Assembly: GCF_000744655.1 (NCBI RefSeq)
Contig: NZ_JQMJ01000003.1
Location: 248,001 to 312,000 of the forward strand
Direction: 5' to 3'
Length of the DNA stretch: 64,000 nucleotides
From: Streptacidiphilus rugosus AM-16
Lineage (GTDB): Bacteria > Actinomycetota > Actinomycetes > Streptomycetales > Streptomycetaceae
Made by a program: the position numbers and the translations under genes. The notes under the pieces are model-generated. The model was not told the origin of the DNA. It was given only the letters and a program-made list of their open reading frames with translations, and ran no database searches. This document shows, one piece after another, positions 17,565 to 25,939 of this stretch (positions within the stretch are counted from its first letter, which is position 1; each line of letters opens with the position of its first letter).

Positions 17565-18002
17565 CTAGTCGTTCCGGTACCAGTCGCCTTGTGCCTTCAG
17601 GGCCCGCGTCAGGTAGTCCCGGAGGCTGTAGGTCACGAGATAGCGGCTGTCCGTCTCGTGGTCCCAGACGAAGACCTCGTCACGTTCAGGCTGCCGAACG
17701 AAGGCGAAGTGGTCTCCGCCCCCGTTGTCCCCGAAGAACATGACCGGCTCGAACGGCATGTACAAGCTCCGGAAGTCCGGTGTGGACCGGAAGACGAGGT
17801 TGTCCCGCACGATGCGCTCGGCGCTCCAGACGACGTCCAGTGCGGTGGGGCCGCGGACCCCGTCGCACTCGGCGAGCAGGCTCGCAAGGTCCGGCGAGAT
17901 CGGCTGTCCCAGCGCCTCAGCCACATCAGCCAGCGCCTTCTCGGATGCCGGCTCACCACACACGGCGTCCCCGAACACCTCAAGGACCAGTTCACGCCAC
18001 AC
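17565..18002 (-). CDS. SMI1/KNR4 (SUKH) family protein, probable immunity protein
   Basis: 145 residues from GTG 18002 with GGAGG six bases upstream. SUKH features are clear: an N-terminal helix (WRELVLEVFGDAVCGEPASE), the LGQPISPDLASLLAECDGVR motif, FRSLYMPFEPVMFFGDNGGG, then DEVFVWDHETDSRY and a C-terminal helix (SLRDYLTRALKAQGDW). Most bacterial SUKH proteins protect against nuclease or deaminase toxins delivered by contact systems. No toxin gene is adjacent, so this would be an orphan immunity gene. Its stop codon lies inside the CTAG duplicated by the neighbouring IS. Confidence 0.88.
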   Translation of the reverse strand: MWRELVLEVFGDAVCGEPASEKALADVAEALGQPISPDLASLLAECDGVRGPTALDVVWSAERIVRDNLVFRSTPDFRSLYMPFEPVMFFGDNGGGDHFAFVRQPERDEVFVWDHETDSRYLVTYSLRDYLTRALKAQGDWYRND

Positions 18003-18049
18003 CGGGCACCTCCATGGCGTGACAACCTACTGGAATGCCCTGACAGCCT

Positions 18050-18191
18050 GATGCGGTTGGATGCAGGTATGGCATCACGTGCACGCGTTCGCGCCCCCCA
18101 GCTCGTCGGCAAGGGCGGATGGCTCAACACGGGCGGCAAGGAACTCACCCTTGCCGACCTGCGAGGAAAGATCGTCGTCCTCGATTTCTGG
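18050..18191. repeat. 142-bp direct repeat, copy 2
   Basis: Exact copy of 14299-14440; this copy is part of the intact thioredoxin/NHL gene. The bases before it differ completely from those before copy 1, so the intact gene now has a leader and promoter supplied by the island. Confidence 0.95.
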
Positions 18192-19886
18192 ACCTTCTGC
18201 TGCATCAACTGTCTCCATGTGCTCGACGAGCTCCGCGAGCTGGAGGAGGCGCATCGGGACACGTTGGTGATCATCGGGGTGCACTCGCCCAAGTTCGTGC
18301 ACGAGGCCGAGCACCAGGCCGTGGTCGACGCCGTCGCGCGGTACGGGGTGGAGCACCCCGTGCTGGACGACCCGGAGCTTGCGACGTGGAAGCAGTACGC
18401 CGTGCGGGCGTGGCCGACGCTGGTGGTGATCGATCCCGAGGGGTACGTCGTCGCGCAGCACGCCGGGGAGGGGCACGCGCATGCGATCGCCTCGCTGGTC
18501 GCGGAGCTGGAGGCGGAGCACGGGGAGAAGGGGACGCTGCGGCGCGGGGACGGTCCTTATGTCGCGCCGGAGACGGTGCCGGGGGCGTTGAAGTTCCCCG
18601 GGAAGGCCGTCGCGCTGCCCGGGGGCGGATATCTGGTCGCGGACTCCGGGCACCACTCGCTGGTGGAGCTCGCCGAGGACGGCGAGACCGTCGTGCGACG
18701 GATCGGGAGCGGGGACCGGGGCTTCGTCGACGGGAAGGCGGAGGAGGCCCGGTTCAGCGAGCCGCAGGGGCTGGCGCTGCTGGGCACGGACGAGGTCGTC
18801 GTCGCGGACACGGTCAACCACGCGCTGCGCGCGGTGACGCTGGCGACGGGTGAGGTCAGGACGCTGGCCGGGACGGGTCGGCAGTGGTGGCAGAACTCCG
18901 CGACCAGCGGACCGGCCCGTGAGGTGGATCTCTCCTCGCCGTGGGACGTCGCCGTGTTCGACGGCGCGGTGTGGATCGCGATGGCGGGCACGCACCAGCT
19001 GTGGACCTACGACCCGGCCGCCCTGACCGTCCAGGTCGCGGCGGGGACGACCAACGAGGGACTGGTCGACGGGCCGCCGTTGGAGGCGTGGTTCGCGCAG
19101 CCGTCCGGGCTGGCCGCGTCGGCGGACGGGACGCGGCTGTGGGTGGCCGACTCGGAGACCTCCGCGGTTCGCTGGGTCGAGGCGGGCACCCACGTGGTGC
19201 GGACCGCCGTGGGCACCGGGCTCTTCGACTTCGGCCACCGTGACGGCGTCGCCGAGCAGGCGCTGCTGCAGCACCCGCTCGGGGTGACCGTGCTGCCGGA
19301 CGGGTCCGTGGCCGTCTCGGACACCTACAACCACGCGCTGCGCCGCTACGACCCCGCCTCCGGCGAGGTCAGCACGCTGGCGACGGATCTGCGGGAGCCG
19401 TCGGGCGCGGTCGTGGTCGGCGAGGACGTGGTCGTGATCGAGTCCGCGCGGCACCGGCTGACCCGGATGCGGCTGCCGGAGGCGGCGGTGCGGGTCGAGG
19501 CGGCCGCGCACCGGACGCAGCGTCCGGCGACCGAGGTGGCGCCGGGCACGCTGACGCTGGACGTCGTCTTCGCGCCGCCCGCCGGGCAGAAGCTGGACGA
19601 GACCTACGGTCCGGCGACCCGGCTGCTGGTCAGCTCCACCCCGCCGGAGCTGATCCTGTCCGGTTCAGGCAACGACACCGCTCTGCGTCGCGAGCTGGCC
19701 CTCAACCCGGAGGTCTCCGAGGGCGTGCTGCACGTCTCGGCGATGGCCGCCTCCTGCGACGCGGACCCGGCGATCGAGTTCCCCACCTGTCACGTGCACC
19801 AGCAGGACTGGGGCGTGCCGGTGCGCGTCACGGACGCGGGGACGGCGCGGCTGGCGCTGGTGCTCGCGGGGATGGACGAGCAGTAG
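18069..19886 (+). CDS. Thioredoxin-like protein with NHL repeats
   Basis: 605 residues. The N-terminal ~170 residues form a thioredoxin/TlpA-like fold (GKIVVLDFWTFCCINCLHVL, VIIGVHSPKFVHEAEH, KQYAVRAWPTLVVIDPEGYV) with CCINC as probable redox site. The rest is an NHL six-bladed propeller; blade motifs include LVADSGHHSLVEL, VVADTVNHALRAV, WVADSETSAVRWV and VSDTYNHALRRYD. A small beta domain closes the protein. No signal peptide, so probably cytoplasmic. NHLRC2-like proteins share this layout. The start ATG 18069 lies in the 142-bp repeat and has only a weak AGG upstream; ATG 18051 is an alternative. Confidence 0.9.
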   Translation: MASRARVRAPQLVGKGGWLNTGGKELTLADLRGKIVVLDFWTFCCINCLHVLDELRELEEAHRDTLVIIGVHSPKFVHEAEHQAVVDAVARYGVEHPVLDDPELATWKQYAVRAWPTLVVIDPEGYVVAQHAGEGHAHAIASLVAELEAEHGEKGTLRRGDGPYVAPETVPGALKFPGKAVALPGGGYLVADSGHHSLVELAEDGETVVRRIGSGDRGFVDGKAEEARFSEPQGLALLGTDEVVVADTVNHALRAVTLATGEVRTLAGTGRQWWQNSATSGPAREVDLSSPWDVAVFDGAVWIAMAGTHQLWTYDPAALTVQVAAGTTNEGLVDGPPLEAWFAQPSGLAASADGTRLWVADSETSAVRWVEAGTHVVRTAVGTGLFDFGHRDGVAEQALLQHPLGVTVLPDGSVAVSDTYNHALRRYDPASGEVSTLATDLREPSGAVVVGEDVVVIESARHRLTRMRLPEAAVRVEAAAHRTQRPATEVAPGTLTLDVVFAPPAGQKLDETYGPATRLLVSSTPPELILSGSGNDTALRRELALNPEVSEGVLHVSAMAASCDADPAIEFPTCHVHQQDWGVPVRVTDAGTARLALVLAGMDEQ

Positions 19887-19893
19887 GCCTTTG

Positions 19894-19920
19894 CGGGGCC
19901 GCCGCCTGACGGCGGCCCCG
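19894..19920. terminator. Bidirectional terminator
   Basis: Perfect 11-bp stem CGGGGCCGCCG / CGGCGGCCCCG with a 5-base loop, between the convergent thioredoxin/NHL and M18 peptidase genes. Confidence 0.8.
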
Positions 19921-19940
19921 GCAGCGGCCCAGGCGGCGGC

Positions 19941-21251
19941 TCAGCTCTCCAGGAACGCCTTGAGCGCGCTCGCCAGCAGGAACGGGTCGTCCGCGCCGCA
20001 CAGTTCGCGGGCCGAGTGCATGGACAGCGCCGCGATGCCGCAGTCGACCGTCGCGATGCCCAGCCGGGCCGCGGTGATCGGGCCGATGGTCGTGCCGCAG
20101 GGGACGGAGTTGTTGGACACGAAGGTCTGCCACGGCACCCCGGCCCGCTCGCAGGCGCTCGCGAAGACGGCGCGGCCCACGGCGTTGGTCGCGTAGCGGT
20201 TGTTGACGTTGACCTTGAGGATCGGGCCGCCGTTCGGCATCGGGTGGTGGCCAGGCTCGTGGCGCTCGCTGTAGTTCGGGTGGACGGCGTGGCCCATGTC
20301 CGAGGAGAGACAGACGGTGCCGGCCAGCGCGCGGGCGCGGTCCTCCAGGCTGCCGCCGCGGGCGAAGACGGAGCGGTCGAGGACGTTGCCGAGCAGCGGG
20401 CCCTGGGCGCCGGTGTCGGACTCGCTGCCGTTCTCCTCGTGGTCGAAGGCGGCTAGCACCGGGATGCTCGTCAGTCCGCCCTGGAGGGCGGCCGCCGCGA
20501 GGGCGGCGGTGCCCGCGTGGACGGAGAGCAGGTTGTCCAGTCGCGGCGCGGCCAGCAGCTCCCGGTCGCGGCCCAGGTAGGAGGGCGGCTGGACGTCGTG
20601 GACCATCAGGTCCCAGCCGGCCACGTCCTCCGGCGCGAGCCCGGCCGACGCGGCGACGTAGGCGATGAGCGAGCCCTCGTCGACCTTGCCCAGACCCCAG
20701 ATCGGCGTGACGTGGCGCTGCCGGTCCAGGGTCAGCGCGTCGTTGACGCTGCGGTCGAGGTGGATCGCCAGCTGCGGCACCCGCAGCAGCGGCTCGTCGA
20801 GCTGGACCAGGACGGTGCTGCCGTCGCGCAGCGCGAGGCGTCCGGAGAGGCCGAGGTCGCGGTCGAGCCAGGTGTTGAGCGGGACGCCGCCGTAGATCTC
20901 GACGGCGACCTGGCGCCAGCCGGCCGAGCCGGTGTCCGGGATCGGCTTGACCCTGAGGTTCGGCGAGTCGGTGTGGGCCCCGATGATCCGGAAGGGGGTG
21001 TCCGGGGTCGCGTCCTCGGGGACGTACCAGGCCACCAGCGCGCCGCCGCGGATCAGGTAGCGGCCGCCGGGGGTGCCCTCCCAGGCCGCCGTCTCCTCGA
21101 CCTGCCGGAAGCCGGCCTTCTCGAGCCGCGCCGCCGCGCTCGCCACCGCGTGGAACGGCGAGGGGCTGGACTGCAGATAGGTGATGAGGTCATCGGTATG
21201 ACTGCGGTCGAACGCGTGGCTGGTGGAGGCGGCGGCTGTGGCGGGGGTCAA
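19941..21251 (-). CDS. M18 family aminopeptidase (aspartyl aminopeptidase type)
   Basis: Cytoplasmic di-zinc aminopeptidase that removes N-terminal residues, often acidic ones. Visible motifs: IGAHTDSPNLRVKP (first metal His/Asp), a central AAPRLDNLLSVHAG segment, AFDHEENGSESDTGAQGP (Glu-Glu pair and Asp) and SSDMGHAVHPNY (metal ligands). The TTG at 21251 is chosen because GGAGC lies five bases upstream and the resulting 436 residues fit the family; an ATG at 21305 would add 18 residues with a poorer site. Confidence 0.9.
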   Translation of the reverse strand: MTPATAAASTSHAFDRSHTDDLITYLQSSPSPFHAVASAAARLEKAGFRQVEETAAWEGTPGGRYLIRGGALVAWYVPEDATPDTPFRIIGAHTDSPNLRVKPIPDTGSAGWRQVAVEIYGGVPLNTWLDRDLGLSGRLALRDGSTVLVQLDEPLLRVPQLAIHLDRSVNDALTLDRQRHVTPIWGLGKVDEGSLIAYVAASAGLAPEDVAGWDLMVHDVQPPSYLGRDRELLAAPRLDNLLSVHAGTAALAAAALQGGLTSIPVLAAFDHEENGSESDTGAQGPLLGNVLDRSVFARGGSLEDRARALAGTVCLSSDMGHAVHPNYSERHEPGHHPMPNGGPILKVNVNNRYATNAVGRAVFASACERAGVPWQTFVSNNSVPCGTTIGPITAARLGIATVDCGIAALSMHSARELCGADDPFLLASALKAFLES

Positions 21252-21428
21252 AGCTGCTCCAGAGGTGCTGAGGGTTTCGGTGCTCTTCAATCTCTGCCCG
21301 AGCATAGGCCCGTGCCCCCACCGGGCGGGGGACGAGCGGACGAGGGGAGCGGCGGACGGGGCCGGACGGTTGCGGGGCGAGGACGGGGCCGGGCGGTGAG
21401 GCGCCCGGCGTGCGGGCAGGGGACGGCG

Positions 21429-21458
21429 AAGGCCCGGACCCCTGAGGGTCCGGGCCTT
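21429..21458 (-). terminator. Terminator downstream of the acyl-CoA dehydrogenase
   Basis: Perfect 13-bp stem (AAGGCCCGGACCC / GGGTCCGGGCCTT) with loop CTGA. It starts with A residues and ends with T residues, so it can work in either direction. Confidence 0.85.
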
Positions 21459-21516
21459 GGTGCTCCGTTCTCGGTCAGCGCGTCCGTCGGTCAGCGCCGA
21501 CCGGGTGACCTTCCGG

Positions 21517-23346
21517 TCAGAACGCCGCCTCGGGGAGGTCCATGATCGCGTTGTCGATGCCCTCGGCGAGCAGACGCTGCGTGTGGACGCCCGGCAGGAC
21601 GTTCCGGGTGAAGAAGCGGGCCGCCGCGATCTTGCCCTGGTAGAACGGCACGTCCTTCTCGGACGCACCGGCGGCCAGCTTGGCCTGGGCCACCGCCGCG
21701 GCGCGCATCAGCAGCCAGCCGATGACCACGTCGCCGGAGGCGAGCAGCAGTCGGGTGGTGTTCTGGCCGACCTTGTACATGTTGCGCAGGTCCTGCTCGA
21801 CCGAGCCGAGCTGGGCCAGCATCGCGCCGACGATGGCCTCCAGGTCGCCCGCGGCGGCGGCCAGCAGGTCGCGCTCGGCGGCCAGCTCCTCGCCGCCCAC
21901 GCCGCCCGCGATCGACTTGAGGATCTGCTCCGACAGGGCGGTCAGCGCCTGGCCCTGGTCCTTGACGATCTTCCGGAAGAAGAAGTCCTGGCCCTGGATG
22001 GCGGTGGTGCCCTCGTACAGGGTGTCGATCTTGGCGTCCCGGATGTACTGCTCGATCGGGTACTCCTGCAGGAAGCCGGAGCCGCCGAAGGTCTGCAGCG
22101 ACTGGGCGAGCTGCTCGTAGGACTTCTCCGAGCCGTAGCCCTTGACGATCGGCAGCAGCAGGTCGTTCAGGCGCTCGGGCGCGGAGGCGTCCTCGCCGCG
22201 GGCCTTGGCCAGCTGGATCTCGTCCTGCACGGAGGCCGTGTAGAGGACCAGGGCGCGCATGCCCTCGGCGTAGGCCTTCTGCGTGAGCAGCGAGCGGCGC
22301 ACGTCCGGGTGGTGCGTGATGGTGACGCGAGGCGCGGTCTTGTCGAGGAACTCGGCCAGGTCCGGGCCCTGCACGCGCTCCTTGGCGTACTCCAGCGCGT
22401 TCAGGTAGCCGGTGGAGAGGGTGGCGATCGCCTTCGTGCCGACCATCATGCGGGCGAACTCGATGATGCGGAACATCTGCCGGATGCCGTCGTGCTTCTC
22501 GCCGACCAGCCAGCCCTTGGCCGGGTGCTTGGCGCCGAAGGTCATCTCGCAGGTGTTCGAAGCCTTGAGGCCCATCTTGTGCTCGACGTTGGTGGCGTAG
22601 GCGCCGTTGCGCTCGCCCAGCTCGCCGGTCTCCCAGTCGAAGTCGTACTTCGGCACGATGAAAAGGGAGAGGCCCTTGGTGCCGGGGCCGTGGCCCTCGG
22701 GGCGGGCCAGCACCAGGTGGATGATGTTCTCGGACATGTCGTGCTCGCCCGAGGTGATGAAGCGCTTGACGCCCTCGATGTGCCAGGAGCCGTCCTCCTG
22801 CAGCACGGCCTTGGTGCGGCCGGCGCCGACGTCGGAGCCCGCGTCGGGCTCGGTCAGCACCATGGTGGCGCCCCAGCCCTTGTCGACCATCAGCTGGGCG
22901 ACCTTGTGCTGCTCCTCGGTGCCCTCCTCCTCGACGACGCCGGCGAAGGCCGGGCCGGAGGAGTACATCCAGATGGCCGGGTTGGCGCCGAGCACCATCT
23001 CGGCGTACGCCCAGACCAGCGAGTTCGGGGTGGGCGTGCCGCCGATCGCCTCCGGGATGCCCAGACGCCACCACTCGGCGTCCATGAAGGCCTCGTAGCT
23101 CTTCTTGAACGTCGCGGGTATCGGCGCGGTGTTGGTCTCCGGGTCGAAGACCGGCGGGTTGCGGTCGGCGTCGGCGAAGGAGGCCGCCAGCTCGTTCTCC
23201 GCGAGGCGGGAGATCTCGCTCAGGATGGACTTCGCCGTCTCGACGTCCATGTCGGCGAACGGCCCGGTGCCGTAGACCTCGTCGCGACCGAGTACCTCGA
23301 AGAGGTTGAACTCAAGGTCGCGGAGGTTGGACTTGTAGTGACCCAT
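21517..23346 (-). CDS. Long-type acyl-CoA dehydrogenase
   Basis: 609 residues. The flavoenzyme introduces a trans-2 double bond in acyl-CoA. In order: an N-terminal extension ([20 protein letters not shown]), the acyl-CoA dehydrogenase core with [16 protein letters not shown] and FITSGEHDM around the flavin, the C-terminal helical domain with [20 protein letters not shown] and [18 protein letters not shown] (region of the catalytic Glu), and the extra C-terminal helical domain of the long FadE/DmdC-like class. ATG 23346 has GAGG ten bases upstream. A perfect 12-bp palindrome upstream suggests a TetR-type regulator. Confidence 0.92.
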   Translation of the reverse strand: MGHYKSNLRDLEFNLFEVLGRDEVYGTGPFADMDVETAKSILSEISRLAENELAASFADADRNPPVFDPETNTAPIPATFKKSYEAFMDAEWWRLGIPEAIGGTPTPNSLVWAYAEMVLGANPAIWMYSSGPAFAGVVEEEGTEEQHKVAQLMVDKGWGATMVLTEPDAGSDVGAGRTKAVLQEDGSWHIEGVKRFITSGEHDMSENIIHLVLARPEGHGPGTKGLSLFIVPKYDFDWETGELGERNGAYATNVEHKMGLKASNTCEMTFGAKHPAKGWLVGEKHDGIRQMFRIIEFARMMVGTKAIATLSTGYLNALEYAKERVQGPDLAEFLDKTAPRVTITHHPDVRRSLLTQKAYAEGMRALVLYTASVQDEIQLAKARGEDASAPERLNDLLLPIVKGYGSEKSYEQLAQSLQTFGGSGFLQEYPIEQYIRDAKIDTLYEGTTAIQGQDFFFRKIVKDQGQALTALSEQILKSIAGGVGGEELAAERDLLAAAAGDLEAIVGAMLAQLGSVEQDLRNMYKVGQNTTRLLLASGDVVIGWLLMRAAAVAQAKLAAGASEKDVPFYQGKIAAARFFTRNVLPGVHTQRLLAEGIDNAIMDLPEAAF

Positions 23347-23413
23347 AGTCGTGAACCCTCAACTCGATCGACAAGATCTACAGCGATCTACCAGCAAGTA
23401 GCCACCATGATGC

Positions 23414-23425
23414 TACCCAAGGGTA
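23414..23425. promoter_or_regulatory. Palindromic operator candidate upstream of the acyl-CoA dehydrogenase
   Basis: TACCCAAGGGTA is a perfect 12-bp palindrome (GCTACCCAAGGGTAAC in context) 68 bases before the start codon and 59 bases before the divergent SseB-like gene. TetR-family repressors of fatty-acid genes bind palindromes of this size, but no specific regulator can be named. Confidence 0.45.
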
Positions 23426-23483
23426 ACTTAGATCAACCCCTCCGGGATCTGTCCTGCGTCACATCTGTCGCTAGCCTTGACCC

Positions 23484-23909
23484 GTGTACGGCTATGAGCA
23501 GCCCCAGCAGGGGCCGAACCAGGGTTACCAGCAGCCCTACCCGGAGCCCACTCCGCCCTCGCTGGCGGACGCGGTCCGGGCCTTCACCTCGGGCGCGATG
23601 ACGGTCGAGGACTTCCAGTCGGTCTTCATCACCTCCAAGGTCTACTGCCCGCGCGGCGAACGCCCCGGCTTCCTGGCCCTGCACAACACGCCGCAGCCGG
23701 TGATCCCGATGTTCAGCTCCCTCAAGGAGCTGCGCCGCTACGCGGGCAAGGACTCGAAGTACTTCACGGTCAGCGGGGCAGAGGTGCTCGACCTGCTGCC
23801 CACCGGCTACGGCTTCGCGATGGACATGGAGGGCGAGCACCGGATGGTCTTCGACGCGAAGTCTGTCGAACAGATGGTCGATTTCACCATGCGGAGGATG
23901 TACGGCTGA
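23484..23909 (+). CDS. SseB family protein
   Basis: 141 residues, GTG start. A Gln/Pro/Tyr-rich N-terminus (about 25 residues) precedes an SseB N-terminal-type domain: VEDFQSVFITSKVYCPRGER, then VIPMFSSLKELRRYAGKDSK and VLDLLPTGYGFAMDMEGEHR. In enterobacteria SseB enhances serine-sensitive regulation; actinobacterial members have unknown function. It is divergent from the acyl-CoA dehydrogenase. Confidence 0.8.
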   Translation: MYGYEQPQQGPNQGYQQPYPEPTPPSLADAVRAFTSGAMTVEDFQSVFITSKVYCPRGERPGFLALHNTPQPVIPMFSSLKELRRYAGKDSKYFTVSGAEVLDLLPTGYGFAMDMEGEHRMVFDAKSVEQMVDFTMRRMYG

Positions 23910-23959
23910 CGGTCCACGGAGAGCCGGACCCGGAGGGGCGGGGCAAGGGGCGGGGAATT

Positions 23960-23998
23960 AGTTGACGCTTCAACTTGCTTCACGGTTCAACGTTCAAC
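23960..23998. promoter_or_regulatory. Cluster of TTCAAC half-sites upstream of pirin
   Basis: AGTTGA-CGCT-TCAACT (23960-23975) is a perfect inverted repeat. Ten bases on follow two tandem heptamers GTTCAAC (23985-23991 and 23992-23998). Four copies of one half-site in 39 bases just before the pirin leader suggest cooperative binding of a MarR-like regulator. No regulator gene is adjacent. Confidence 0.55.
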
Positions 23999-24034
23999 TA
24001 CTTTGGACGTGACGCAAGAGCCGAGGAGGCAGCC

Positions 24035-24994
24035 ATGCCCGCTGTGACCGTTGAGAACCCGCTGGTTCTGCCGCGGGTGGAGACGCCCGACCCGGCGGCG
24101 ACGACCGCACGCCCGGTCCTGGGCGTCGTCACCGCGCCCGAGGGCTTCGAGGGCGAGGGATTCCCGGTCCGCCGGGCCTTCGCCAAGATCAATACGAAGT
24201 TCCTCGACCCGTTCATCATGATGGACCAGATGGGTGAGGTGGAGTACGCGGCCGGCGAGCCCAAGGGAACCCCCTGGCACCCGCACCGCGGCTTCGAGAC
24301 CGTCACCTACCTGATCGACGGCGAGTTCGTGCACCAGGACTCCACCGGCGGCGGCGGATTTCTCGGCGGCGGCGACACCCAGTGGATGACGGCGGGTTCC
24401 GGGATCCTGCACATCGAGACCCCGCCCGAGTCGCTGGTCCTCACCGGCGGCCTCTTCCACGGAATCCAGCTGTGGGTGAACCTGCCGGCCTCGGACAAGA
24501 TGATCGAGCCGAAGTACCAGGACATCCACGGCGGCGAGGTGAAGCTGCTGACCACCCCGGACGGCGGCGCGGTGCTGCGCCTCATCGCCGGCGACCTCGG
24601 CGGCCACGACGGGCCCGGCTCGACCTTCACCCCGATCACCATGATCCACGCCACCGTCAGCCCCGGAGCCAGGATCACCCTGCCGTGGCGCCCGGACTTC
24701 AACGCGCTCGTCTACGTCCTGAACGGCGAGGGCACGGTGGGCGAGGAGAACCGTCCGATCCACATGGGCCAGGCGGCGGTCTTCGGCGACGGCGACAGCA
24801 TCGCCCTGCAGGCGTCGGCGATGCAGGAGTCGCGCTCGCCCAATCTCGACGTCATCATTCTCGGCGGCCTGCCCATCCGCGAACCGGTCGCACACTACGG
24901 ACCTTTCGTGATGAACAGTCATCAGGAACTGCAGCAGGCAATCGAGGATTTCAACGCCGGACGATTCGGGCAGATCCCCCCGTCCGCGTCCTGA
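24035..24994 (+). CDS. Pirin family protein
   Basis: 319 residues, bicupin fold. The metal-binding cupin is clear: PWHPHRGFETVTYLIDGEFV supplies the first His pair and GSGILHIETP the third His and Glu. The second cupin carries FNALVYVLNGEGTVG and a pirin C-terminal segment (GPFVMNSHQELQQAIEDFNA). Known pirins have quercetinase activity or act as redox-linked regulators; which applies here is unknown. The ribosome site GAGGAGG is very strong. A 17-bp hairpin follows the gene. Confidence 0.93.
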   Translation: MPAVTVENPLVLPRVETPDPAATTARPVLGVVTAPEGFEGEGFPVRRAFAKINTKFLDPFIMMDQMGEVEYAAGEPKGTPWHPHRGFETVTYLIDGEFVHQDSTGGGGFLGGGDTQWMTAGSGILHIETPPESLVLTGGLFHGIQLWVNLPASDKMIEPKYQDIHGGEVKLLTTPDGGAVLRLIAGDLGGHDGPGSTFTPITMIHATVSPGARITLPWRPDFNALVYVLNGEGTVGEENRPIHMGQAAVFGDGDSIALQASAMQESRSPNLDVIILGGLPIREPVAHYGPFVMNSHQELQQAIEDFNAGRFGQIPPSAS

Positions 24995-25012
24995 TCGACG
25001 CACCGTCAGTCC

Positions 25013-25055
25013 CGCCGGAGCCCCGTCCACGAATTAAATGGACGGGGCTCCGGCG
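25013..25055 (+). terminator. Terminator of the pirin gene
   Basis: A 17-bp perfect stem (arms containing GGAGCCCCGTCCA / TGGACGGGGCTCC) with a 9-base AT-rich loop, starting 19 bases past the pirin stop. Confidence 0.88.
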
Positions 25056-25186
25056 CGTCTGTCATACCTATGGTCTAACGTTCAGACTATTCACAGCCGA
25101 TGCGCTGTGCGGGTCGACTGCAGCGCCCTGCCCGCGTCGGTATTTACGGCGTGTTCACACACGCTTGTTCTGGGGGTCTTTCTTTC

Positions 25187-25927
25187 GTGAAGCTTCGTAC
25201 TTCCGCTGCCACCGCTCTGGCCGCCACCGCCGCCGTCCTCGCGATGGGCGCCGCGCCGGCCATGGCCGCGACCACGCACACGGCCGCCACGCTCAAGCCG
25301 ACCACGCTGTCGCTGAGCGCCAACGTCACCTGGGCCAAGTACGGCCAGTGGGCCACCCTGACGGCGCACCTGGGCCCGACGGCCGCCAACCGCACGGTCG
25401 AGATCGACGGCGCCGGCTGGGGCGCCGGCTCCTGGGTCCTCAAGAAGGCCAACGTCGACCGCAACGGCAACCTGGTCGCCTACGCCAAGATGAGCCGCAA
25501 CACCACCTTCACCGCGAAGTTCGCCGGCGACTCCAAGGACGCCGCCGCGTCGGCCAAGCGCGTGGTCTACTCCTCCGCCGGGGTCACCAGCCGCATGTTC
25601 GGCTACTACGGCACCAGCGGCGCGTACCACCTGTACCACTACAACACCCTGGCCGGTAACAAGGGCAAGCCGGTCTTCGGCGGCCAGGTCCTGCAGAACA
25701 AGGGCGGCGAGTCCGTCAACCTCACCTGGCAGGTCTACTACCACGGCGCTTGGCGCACCGCGAACTCCGGCGGCTTCCAGCTGGACAAGCAGTACAGCGC
25801 GTTCAGCGTCTGGTTCCAGGACGTCCCGCAGTTCAAGGGCCTGAACGAGCGCGTCTCTTTCAGCTACGCCGGTGACGGCGTGAACACCGGCGCCAACTCC
25901 GGCTGGAGCTACTTCCGCGTCAGCTGA
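25187..25927 (+). CDS. Secreted beta-rich protein of unknown function
   Basis: 246 residues with a Sec signal peptide (MKLRTSAATALAATAAVLAM, cleaved near APAMA-AT). The mature protein is rich in Tyr/Trp/Ser/Asn and beta-strand patterns: a first Ig-like half (TTLSLSANVTWAKYGQWATL, FTAKFAGDSKDAAA) and a second half with SGAYHLYHYNTLAGNKGKPV and FQLDKQYSAFSVWFQDVPQF. The start GTG 25187 immediately precedes the signal peptide, but there is no strong ribosome site. Probably an extracellular or wall-associated protein; no catalytic motif seen. Confidence 0.75.
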   Translation: MKLRTSAATALAATAAVLAMGAAPAMAATTHTAATLKPTTLSLSANVTWAKYGQWATLTAHLGPTAANRTVEIDGAGWGAGSWVLKKANVDRNGNLVAYAKMSRNTTFTAKFAGDSKDAAASAKRVVYSSAGVTSRMFGYYGTSGAYHLYHYNTLAGNKGKPVFGGQVLQNKGGESVNLTWQVYYHGAWRTANSGGFQLDKQYSAFSVWFQDVPQFKGLNERVSFSYAGDGVNTGANSGWSYFRVS

Positions 25928-25939
25928 CGCGGCGAAGCG

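Noticed and set aside
17589-18068. N-terminal extension of the thioredoxin/NHL protein up to 17589
   Set aside because: The extension runs antisense through the SUKH gene; similarity to the family begins at the ATG at 18069.
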